This document shows, one piece after another, positions 43,215-50,040 of a DNA stretch of 51,342 bases. Below the pieces are notes generated by a model. That model was not told where the DNA came from, made no database searches, and was given only the letters and a program-made list of their open reading frames with translations. The stretch is from the NCBI GenBank assembly GCA_945897795.1, contig CAMDFT010000013.1, positions 1 to 51,342 on the forward strand, read 5' to 3'. The DNA comes from Limnohabitans sp. Rim8 (lineage in GTDB: Bacteria; Pseudomonadota; Gammaproteobacteria; Burkholderiales; Burkholderiaceae_C). Within the stretch, counting starts at the first letter, position 1. Every line of letters starts with the position of its first letter. The translations under genes were made by a program, and so were the position numbers.

Positions 43215-43901
43215 ATGCAAACTTCCGACAAGACAGCCCGACAGCTTTTCGCCGACATCAAGGCCGCTCCGACCCGCAAACGTTTTGGTTTCGGTCGCAT
43301 GCCCGCCTTGATCAACATCGATTTGCAAAAAGCCTACACTTGCGTTGGCGAATTTGCCACCGCCTATGAAACCGATCCTCACCAACTGGACCATGTCAAT
43401 GAGTTGGCTGCCGAATTCAGGTCCAAAGGGTTTCCTGTGGTCTGGACCTATGTGGCCTACATGCCTTCCGGCGAAGATTGCGGCGTCTGGGGGACCCGCT
43501 CCAACACTCCGGATTCCCTGCAAAACATCAAGATTGGCAGTCGCCGTGCAGAGTTTGACGACCGCCTGAAGATTGATCGCGAACGCGACATCATCATCAA
43601 CAAACGAATGGCGTCGGTTTTTTTCGAAACCAACCTGGGCTCGATCTTCACCTTCCATGGTGTGGACACGGTTGTCGTCACAGGAGGTTCGACCTCTGGT
43701 TGTGTTCGGGCCACTGTGGTGGACAGCCTGCAACGCAGTTTTCGCACCATCGTGCCGGAAGAGTGTGTTGCCGACAAACATGAATCCCCTCACTTTTCCA
43801 ACTTGTACGACATGGCCTTGAAATACGCGGACGTCATTTCGGTCAAGGAAACCCTGGAAGGCCTGCGTCAGCTGGCCCCAGCTTCGGGAGTGCGGGCGTG
43901 A
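43215..43901 (+). CDS. Isochorismatase-family amidohydrolase 1
   Basis: A 228-residue cysteine hydrolase resembling N-carbamoylsarcosine amidase. The catalytic triad of the family is complete: Asp36 in LINIDLQKAY, Lys130 in IIINKRMASVFFETNL and Cys163 in TGGSTSGCVRATVVDS. Such enzymes hydrolyse carbamoyl or amide C-N bonds and release ammonia. The ATG at 43215 is preceded only by an A/T-rich tract with no clear ribosome-binding site. It overlaps the next gene as GTGA. Confidence 0.92.
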   Translation: MQTSDKTARQLFADIKAAPTRKRFGFGRMPALINIDLQKAYTCVGEFATAYETDPHQLDHVNELAAEFRSKGFPVVWTYVAYMPSGEDCGVWGTRSNTPDSLQNIKIGSRRAEFDDRLKIDRERDIIINKRMASVFFETNLGSIFTFHGVDTVVVTGGSTSGCVRATVVDSLQRSFRTIVPEECVADKHESPHFSNLYDMALKYADVISVKETLEGLRQLAPASGVRA

Positions 43902-44812
43902 AAAGAGATCCCGGTTTTTACGACTATTTGCCCTACGACCAGCGGCCCAAAATAAGCTGGCCCGGTGGTGCCCGAGTGGCATTTTGGGTCGCCCCCAACA
44001 TCGAATACTACGAGCTCGATCCACCACGCAATCCTGCTCGTGCGCCATGGGCTCGCCCCTCACCCGACGTTCAAAATTTCTCGTACCGCGACTACGGCAA
44101 TCGCGTGGGATTTTGGCGCATGCTCGACGCCATGAAACGCTGCAACATGCGTGGCAGTGTGTCGCTCAACGTGGCCGTGTGTGAACACCACCCCGAGGTG
44201 ATTGCTGCTTGTGCTGAAAATGGTTGGGAGTTTTATTCTCACGGCACATACAACACCCGCTATCTCATGGGAATGACCGAAGCGCAAGAGCGCGCCGTCA
44301 TCCAAGATTCCATCGACACGATCAAAAAACACACGGGCCAAAAACTGGACGGTTGGCTGGCCCCCGCTCTGACCTACACCGACAGAACCATGGACTTGGT
44401 GGCTGAAATGGGTCTGACCTATGTTTGCGACCTGTTTCACGATGACCAACCCGGCCCCGTGAAAGTCAAGCAGGGTCGATTGACCAGCATCCCCTATTCG
44501 CTGGAAATGAACGACACCATCGTCTACAACGTCAATCTGGTTTCACCGCGTCGCTACGCAGACATCCTCAAACGCCAGTTTGACCGGCTCTATGCTGAGG
44601 GCGAAAAATCGGGAACGGTGATGTGCATACCACTTCACCCCTATTTGATTGGTCAACCCTATCGGATGGCGGCCTTTGAAGAGGCCCTGTCTTACATCAC
44701 GGGCCATGACAAGGTTTGGCTGGCCACTGGTAGGGAAATCGCGCGCCACTTCAACACGCATTACCACGCCGAATTCACGGCGGCGGCACAGACCGTGGGA
44801 GAAGCCGCATGA
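43898..44812 (+). CDS. PuuE-like NodB-fold amidohydrolase, paralogue 2
   Basis: A 304-residue member of the PuuE-like branch of the NodB superfamily. It has WPGGARVAFWVAPNIEYYE, YRDYGNRVGFWRMLDAM, the SHG motif with His115, GWLAPALTYTDRTMDLVAE, LFHDDQPG and the C-terminal LHPYLIGQPYRM. PuuE hydrolyses the hydantoin ring of allantoin without metal. The start is GTG, coupled to the isochorismatase stop. It shares all key positions with paralogue 4 and is a likely active enzyme; the cyclic or linear amide substrate is unknown. Confidence 0.9.
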   Translation: MKRDPGFYDYLPYDQRPKISWPGGARVAFWVAPNIEYYELDPPRNPARAPWARPSPDVQNFSYRDYGNRVGFWRMLDAMKRCNMRGSVSLNVAVCEHHPEVIAACAENGWEFYSHGTYNTRYLMGMTEAQERAVIQDSIDTIKKHTGQKLDGWLAPALTYTDRTMDLVAEMGLTYVCDLFHDDQPGPVKVKQGRLTSIPYSLEMNDTIVYNVNLVSPRRYADILKRQFDRLYAEGEKSGTVMCIPLHPYLIGQPYRMAAFEEALSYITGHDKVWLATGREIARHFNTHYHAEFTAAAQTVGEAA

Positions 44813-45753
44813 GTTTGCCCGAAGATTACCTCGATTACCCTTTGCGTCGTTATGGCATGGACCATGACCGGTACGCTTGGTCCATGTTGCCGCAACGCCC
44901 CCCAGTGCGTTGGCCCCAGGGTGCTCGTTTGGCACTTTGGGTGATACCGGCTCTCGAGTGGTTTCCCCTCAACATGAAAGGATTGCCCTTCAAGCCCCCA
45001 GGGGCGATGCAAACGGCCTATCCTGATTTTCGCCATTACACCTTGCGAGATTACGGCAATCGGGTTGGCATCTTTCGCATCATGCAAGCTTTGGAAAAAC
45101 ATGCCATACCCGCTTCGGTTGCCATCAATGCCGCCGTGGCCCAACGCTACCCGTCGCTGATCCAGTCTTGTTTACAACGCGGCTGGGAAATCATCGCCAA
45201 TGGCATGGACATGGACCACATCCACCATGGTGGACTGGCCGAAGCCGATGAGCGGCAGTGGATCACCCACTCCCTGGATGTGCTCCAGCGCATCAGCGGT
45301 CAACGCATCCGTGGCTGGCTTTCCCCTGCCAAATCAGAATCACACCACACGCTTGACTTGTTAAAGGAAGCCGGTCTCGACTACGTTTGCGACTGGGTCA
45401 ATGACGACATGCCCTATGCCATGCACACACGTGCAGGTGAGCTGATGGCCATGCCGCACCCGATTGACATTGACGACCACACCATTCTGGTTCAAAACCA
45501 CCATACCGAAGACGACTTCAGGGACCAGTTGATCGATCAATTCGACGGGCTTTACCGTGAATCGAGCAGCGATAACGGTCGCGTCATGGCCATTTCCCTG
45601 CACCCTTGGGTGATTGGTCAACCTTACCGAATCAGGGCGCTGGAAGAGGCACTGGCCCACATCATGAGTCACCCTGGGGTTTGGGCGGCCACCGGCAACG
45701 ACATCCTGGATGCATGGAAGACCAGCGCAGCCCAAGCTTCGTCTGCGACCTGA
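44809..45753 (+). CDS. PuuE-like NodB-fold amidohydrolase, paralogue 3 (active-site His replaced)
   Basis: A 314-residue paralogue with the same framework: WPQGARLALWVIPALEWF, LRDYGNRVGIFRIMQAL, GWLSPAKSESHHTLDLL, WVNDDMPY and LHPWVIGQPYRI. Where paralogues 2 and 4 have SHG, it reads ANG with Asn131 in place of histidine, followed by an unusual DMDHIHHGG. It may be catalytically altered or a partner subunit of an active copy. ATGA overlap with paralogue 2. Confidence 0.88.
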   Translation: MSLPEDYLDYPLRRYGMDHDRYAWSMLPQRPPVRWPQGARLALWVIPALEWFPLNMKGLPFKPPGAMQTAYPDFRHYTLRDYGNRVGIFRIMQALEKHAIPASVAINAAVAQRYPSLIQSCLQRGWEIIANGMDMDHIHHGGLAEADERQWITHSLDVLQRISGQRIRGWLSPAKSESHHTLDLLKEAGLDYVCDWVNDDMPYAMHTRAGELMAMPHPIDIDDHTILVQNHHTEDDFRDQLIDQFDGLYRESSSDNGRVMAISLHPWVIGQPYRIRALEEALAHIMSHPGVWAATGNDILDAWKTSAAQASSAT

Positions 45754-45778
45754 ACCCTCTGGCCATTGGAAAGCACCC

Positions 45779-46342
45779 ATGCCTGTCATCTCCATCACTT
45801 TACTGCCGGGCTACAGCCCTGAAACCGAGCAGCGCCTGGTCAATCGCGTCGCGCAGGCAGCCCGATCTGTGATCGCGGCCTCTTCTGCGGGCACCACTGT
45901 TTTTGTGAACCAGGCCAGCACCTACCAACGCGATGGTCGTGTGTTCAGTGGCGGCGGTGCTGCACGTGTCGATGCATGTGCGCTGGTGCGTGACTTTTTG
46001 CAGCGCATGCAAAACCGACAGCTTGCGGATGCGGCGCTGCTGCTGACACCTGATTTCACCATGCGATTTCCTGCAAGTCCTGTCATGCACAAACTCGAAG
46101 AGTTGGTGTCATGGGCCCACGGCAGGTACCAACAGGTCGGCAAAAACTATGAGAAATTTGACGAATCCTGGGGCGATGAATCCTGTGTGGTCTATTGCTT
46201 TGGCACATTGCACGGCATCTGGCTGGACGGCACGCCTTTTGAGGGCATCCGTTTCATTGACCGTTTTGAAATCGTGGACGGCTTGATTCAGCGCCAAGAC
46301 GTCTGGAATGATTTGGCTGAAACCCAGGCCCAACGCCGCTGA
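45779..46342 (+). CDS. Tautomerase-superfamily domain fused to an NTF2/SnoaL-like domain
   Basis: The 187-residue product has two parts. Residues 1-57 match the 4-oxalocrotonate tautomerase family: Met is followed directly by Pro (the catalytic Pro-1 after Met removal), then VISITLLPGYSPETEQRLVN and VFVNQASTYQRDGRVF. The arginines 11 and 39 of 4-oxalocrotonate tautomerase are Tyr and Thr here. Residues about 65-185 form an NTF2/SnoaL-like alpha-beta barrel (VRDFLQRMQNRQLADAALLL, FDESWGDESCVVYCFG, IRFIDRFEIVDGLIQRQDVW). The ATG at 45779 is chosen because it exposes the proline. The pair of isomerase-type folds in one chain is unusual. Confidence 0.8.
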   Translation: MPVISITLLPGYSPETEQRLVNRVAQAARSVIAASSAGTTVFVNQASTYQRDGRVFSGGGAARVDACALVRDFLQRMQNRQLADAALLLTPDFTMRFPASPVMHKLEELVSWAHGRYQQVGKNYEKFDESWGDESCVVYCFGTLHGIWLDGTPFEGIRFIDRFEIVDGLIQRQDVWNDLAETQAQRR

Positions 46343-46352
46343 GAAGGCGCAA

Positions 46353-47318
46353 ATGACGGGGCACCTCCCAATGCTGGACTCTGGCGATTTGGCTGCACAC
46401 GCCATGGAGGTGGCCATGCAGGATCGGATTGCGTATTCAGCCATGCCCACTCGTCCAGCCCTTCAATGGCCTGAAGGCGCTCGACTGGCCCTTTGGGTTG
46501 CGCCCAACATTGAGCACTACGAATACTTGCCGGAGGAGGTGCGTGTTCGAAACCCATGGCCAAGGGTTCCTCACCCCGATATTCTTGGATATGGTCTGCG
46601 CGACTATGGCAACCGGGTTGGCGTTTGGCGGTTGATGGAGGTGTTCGACCGGTTCAATTTGCCCTGCACCGTGTCTCTGTCCATGGCGGTTTTGGACATG
46701 TACCCGGACATTGCCGAGGCCATGCTCAAGCGCCATTGGGAATTCATGTCGCATGGCATGTTCAACACCCGCTACCACTGGGGCATGAACGAGCAAGAAG
46801 AACGGGACGCCATTGAGGAATGCCAGACCATTCACCGCCGCATGACCGGAAAAAGTCTGCGTGGCTGGTTTTCTCCTGCGGCATCGAACACACTCCTGAC
46901 CCCTGACTTGGTGGCCGAGTCGGGCATGGACTACCTGTGCGACCTTTACCATGACGATCAGCCCACCCCCATCAGGGTCCGCCGTGGTTCATTGCTGTCC
47001 TTGCCTTACAGCATGGAAATCAACGACAGCATCGCTTGGCGTCGGGGCATGGAGGCAGAGGCTTTTGCACAAAAAATCTGCGATGAATTTGACACCCTTT
47101 ATGCCGAAGGCGGACGTGTGATGAACATCGCCGTCCACCCGTTCATCATGGGCCAACCCCACCGCATTGAACACCTCGACAGCGCACTGGCCTACATCCT
47201 GGGACACAGCGGGGTGTGGTGCGCTACTGGCAGCCAAATCGTTGACAGTTACCGCGAACAATCCGCCCTGTCTGCACAATCTCCACAAACGCCATTGACC
47301 GAAAGTTTCAAGCCATGA
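46353..47318 (+). CDS. PuuE-like NodB-fold amidohydrolase, paralogue 4
   Basis: A 321-residue PuuE-like protein with WPEGARLALWVAPNIEHYE, LRDYGNRVGVWRLMEVF, the SHG motif with His134, GWFSPAASNTLLTPDLV, LYHDDQPT and VHPFIMGQPHRI. It is closest to paralogue 2 in its key residues. The ATG at 46353 has GAGAAGG upstream and lies 10 bases after the tautomerase-fusion gene; longer frames would start inside that gene. It overlaps isochorismatase 2 by four bases. Confidence 0.9.
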   Translation: MTGHLPMLDSGDLAAHAMEVAMQDRIAYSAMPTRPALQWPEGARLALWVAPNIEHYEYLPEEVRVRNPWPRVPHPDILGYGLRDYGNRVGVWRLMEVFDRFNLPCTVSLSMAVLDMYPDIAEAMLKRHWEFMSHGMFNTRYHWGMNEQEERDAIEECQTIHRRMTGKSLRGWFSPAASNTLLTPDLVAESGMDYLCDLYHDDQPTPIRVRRGSLLSLPYSMEINDSIAWRRGMEAEAFAQKICDEFDTLYAEGGRVMNIAVHPFIMGQPHRIEHLDSALAYILGHSGVWCATGSQIVDSYREQSALSAQSPQTPLTESFKP

Positions 47319-47995
47319 ACCCGCCCGCCGACTACATCCGCGCCTACATGCCCGATCGCCCGATCAAGCCAGGCTCGACGGCCTTGGTCATGATTGACTT
47401 GCAATATGCCACGGGCTCACGCCATGGCGCTTTGGGGCGAAAACTTCAGGCCGAAGGCTCAACGATTGGCAACTACCGTTTTGACCGCATTGAATCCCAC
47501 GTCGTTCCCAATTCATTGCGCTTGAGAGACCATTTTCGCGCCATGGGTCGACCCATCTTGCATGTCACCATTGGCGCAGCCCATCCCGATGCCTTGGATG
47601 CGCCACCGCACATGCGCAAATTGTTTGTCGAGTTTCGCAACTTCGTCGGCAGCCGCGAGCACGAGATCCTGGATGAATTGAAACCCTTGTCGGGTGAACA
47701 TGTTCTGAGAAAAACCACCATTGGCGCTTTCGCTTCGACCAACATCGACAGCTTGCTGCGCGCACTTCAGTGCGAGCAAATTTACCTCACCGGCGTCTCG
47801 ACCAACATGTGTGTCGAAACGACGGCTCGGGAAGCTGCCGACCGCGGTTACCTGGTGACCCTGGTTGAAGATGCTTGCGGCACCACGCACGAAGATTTGC
47901 ACCTGGTCACCGTGCGCAATTTTCAACGCCTCTTTGGTCGTGTCAGCAGCACCGAACATGTTTTGAACGAATTGGAGAGCCCCCATGGTCAATGA
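47315..47995 (+). CDS. Isochorismatase-family amidohydrolase 2
   Basis: A second cysteine hydrolase of 226 residues, with the triad Asp28 (ALVMIDLQYA), Lys133 (LRKTTIGAFASTN) and Cys166 (TGVSTNMCVETTAREA). It differs strongly from the first copy, so the two probably act on different amides of the same pathway, for example successive ammonia-releasing steps. It overlaps paralogue 4 (ATGA) and the next gene by 11 bases. Confidence 0.92.
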   Translation: MNPPADYIRAYMPDRPIKPGSTALVMIDLQYATGSRHGALGRKLQAEGSTIGNYRFDRIESHVVPNSLRLRDHFRAMGRPILHVTIGAAHPDALDAPPHMRKLFVEFRNFVGSREHEILDELKPLSGEHVLRKTTIGAFASTNIDSLLRALQCEQIYLTGVSTNMCVETTAREAADRGYLVTLVEDACGTTHEDLHLVTVRNFQRLFGRVSSTEHVLNELESPHGQ

Positions 47996-48788
47996 GACTG
48001 CAGCACCCGCGCCGACTTGGCGGGTTCTGGTGATTGTTCCGTTCGCCATGTCAGCAGAGAACCTGTTGTTGCGGCAGGCGCAATTGGCCAGTTTGTCCTT
48101 GGGCCCCCACATCCACTTTGAATACCGACCCGTCAAAGCCGGTCCCGTCAATTACTCCAGCCATCACGATTTTGTTTTAGCGGATGTGGCCAACTTCGAA
48201 GCCGGTTGCCGCGCACAGGCCGAAGGTTTTGACGCTGTCTGCATTGACACCATGAGCGACTCAGGGGTGGCCGCTTTGCGCTCGGTGCTGGACATCCCGG
48301 TGTTTGGCCCCGGCAAGGTATCGGTGCTGACGGCGCTCATGCTGGGTGACCGTTTTTCGTTTTTGACCATGGCCAGTCGATGGAAACCGCTCTACAAGAA
48401 AGCCCTCGACGAGCTCGGTCTCCACCACAAATGCGCCTCTGTTCGGGCCATCGAAGTATCCCCTGACAACCAAAACCTGTTGTCAGGTAAAGAGGAAGAC
48501 GTTTTTCCCTTGCTGGAAGCTGCCGCGCTCAAGGCCATTGAGCAAGATGGTGCCGAAGTGATCATTTTGGGCTCGACCACCATGCACCAATCGCATGCCT
48601 ATCTCCAGTCCCGATTGCCTGTACCCATCATCAACCCTGGCCCGCTCAGCTACAAAATGGCCGAGGCGGCCCTGGGGCTTCGGTTGACGCACAGCCGTGT
48701 GGGCTTCCCCAAGCCCATGCACGACCGCTTGAACATGCTGGGTTGCATGTTGGATGCGGCCCAAACCCATGTCAAAGGATCCACATGA
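47985..48788 (+). CDS. Asp/Glu/hydantoin racemase-family protein without the usual cysteines
   Basis: This 267-residue protein has the two-lobe fold of the Asp/Glu racemase superfamily (hydantoin racemase, maleate isomerase, arylmalonate decarboxylase). The two active-site positions are recognisable by context: ADAVCIDTMSDSGVAALR-like strand, with Thr89 where hydantoin racemase has Cys in ACFGDPG, and VIILGSTTMHQSHA with Ser197 where it has Cys in LGCAGM. Both cysteines are thus replaced. Racemisation by two thiols is unlikely; a one-base, hydrolytic or lyase role is possible. Eleven bases overlap the isochorismatase gene. Confidence 0.8.
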   Translation: MVNETAAPAPTWRVLVIVPFAMSAENLLLRQAQLASLSLGPHIHFEYRPVKAGPVNYSSHHDFVLADVANFEAGCRAQAEGFDAVCIDTMSDSGVAALRSVLDIPVFGPGKVSVLTALMLGDRFSFLTMASRWKPLYKKALDELGLHHKCASVRAIEVSPDNQNLLSGKEEDVFPLLEAAALKAIEQDGAEVIILGSTTMHQSHAYLQSRLPVPIINPGPLSYKMAEAALGLRLTHSRVGFPKPMHDRLNMLGCMLDAAQTHVKGST

Positions 48789-49624
48789 CACGTTTGCTCA
48801 ATTCCGAACAAGTCCAGCGCTACGAGCAGGATGGTTTTTTGTTTCCGATCGATGTGCTCACACCAGCCGAAGTGACCCGCTACCGTTCAGAGCTCCAAGC
48901 ATGGGAGCAGGCTAGGGGAGGGCCGATCGATTTTCCAGAAAAATCGAAGTCTTACCTTCTGTTTGATTGGGCCGATCAATTGGTCCACCACCCTCGCATA
49001 CTGGATGCTGTCGAAGACGTGATTGGCCCTGACATTTTGGTTTACCACTCGACCCTTTTTTTGAAAGAGGCCCACACGCCGGCTTACGTGCGATGGCACC
49101 AGGATAGCACCTATTTTTATCTTGACCCTCATCTGCATATCACTGCGTGGGTGGCATTGTCAGACGCCACCGAACAAGCCGGTTGCATGAGGGCGCTGCC
49201 AGGCAGTCACCACTGGGGCTCCTTTGAACACGACGACAAACCTGAGCCCATGAACATGATTCGGCGCGGGCAGGGGATCAGTGATCGGTTCGACCATGAA
49301 ACTGGGGTCCCCATGCCCGTGATGGCGGGTCAAATGTCCTTGCATCACACAGACCTTGTGCATGCTTCTGGCGCCAATGACAGCGATGACCGCCGATTGG
49401 GATTTGCCATCAGTTATATCCCGGCTCACCTCAAACCCACCGGTCCAGTTCGACCGTCCGCCTTGTGTGTCCGAGGCAAGGACCATGGTCATTTTCTGGC
49501 TGAGCAGCGATTGAAACAGGCGCTTTCTTCGCAAGCCCTTGAAGAGCACAAACAAGCGCTGGCTCTTTTCAGATCCTTGCAAGACGCCGGATTTTCTTCC
49601 CCCTCCAAACAGGTAGCCGTATGA
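48785..49624 (+). CDS. Phytanoyl-CoA dioxygenase (PhyH) family oxygenase
   Basis: A 279-residue Fe(II)/2-oxoglutarate oxygenase. The iron ligands are visible as HQD (His105, Asp107) in YVRWHQDSTYFYL and His193 in LVHASGANDSDDRR; the following arginine should bind 2-oxoglutarate. Family members hydroxylate CoA esters or free small molecules, including N-methyl and quaternary amines. It may make the first oxidative change on the imported compound. The ATG at 48785 overlaps the previous stop (ATGA). Confidence 0.9.
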   Translation: MTRLLNSEQVQRYEQDGFLFPIDVLTPAEVTRYRSELQAWEQARGGPIDFPEKSKSYLLFDWADQLVHHPRILDAVEDVIGPDILVYHSTLFLKEAHTPAYVRWHQDSTYFYLDPHLHITAWVALSDATEQAGCMRALPGSHHWGSFEHDDKPEPMNMIRRGQGISDRFDHETGVPMPVMAGQMSLHHTDLVHASGANDSDDRRLGFAISYIPAHLKPTGPVRPSALCVRGKDHGHFLAEQRLKQALSSQALEEHKQALALFRSLQDAGFSSPSKQVAV

Positions 49625-50010
49625 GTACATCACTGGATTCAGTTCAACTGGTGGCTCTGGTCGAGCATTATTTTGCAACGGTTGACCGAATGGATCTCGA
49701 TGCGACGCTGGCCTGTTTCGAGCCAGATGCCACCTTTACCATCGCCACCTTCAATACGATTTATCAAGGACGAGACACTGGCATTCGAAGCATGTTCGAG
49801 CGTCTCAACAGTCGCTACAACCGCGTTTGGCACGGGAATTTTGACCACGTCATTCAATCCCCCGCGCGCGTCGCCAGCCAGTTCCGGGTTGAGAACACAC
49901 TGCTGGATGGCAGCTTGAGTGTCAAAAACAACTGCAATTTTTTCAGCGTCCGTGGCACCCGGTTTGATGCCGTGCAGGTCTACATGAGTGGCGACAACTC
50001 ACTGGCCTGA
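49621..50010 (+). CDS. NTF2/SnoaL-like protein
   Basis: This 129-residue single-domain protein has the NTF2-like fold (LVALVEHYFATVDRMDLDATLA, FEPDATFTIATFNTIYQGRD, VKNNCNFFSVRGTRFDAVQVYM). Such domains act as isomerases, dehydratases or ligand-binding partners. It overlaps the PhyH gene (ATGA) and ends the plus operon. The C-terminal domain of the tautomerase fusion is a distant relative. No clear terminator follows in the 30-base gap to the convergent synthetase. Confidence 0.82.
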   Translation: MSTSLDSVQLVALVEHYFATVDRMDLDATLACFEPDATFTIATFNTIYQGRDTGIRSMFERLNSRYNRVWHGNFDHVIQSPARVASQFRVENTLLDGSLSVKNNCNFFSVRGTRFDAVQVYMSGDNSLA

Positions 50011-50040
50011 TCAGACCAAGTGCATGTGCTTTGAACCACC

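Noticed and set aside
40836-48788. Allantoin utilisation cluster
   Set aside because: The PuuE-like and racemase-like genes suggest it, but allantoicase, ureidoglycolate and urate enzymes are all missing and four paralogues would be unexplained.
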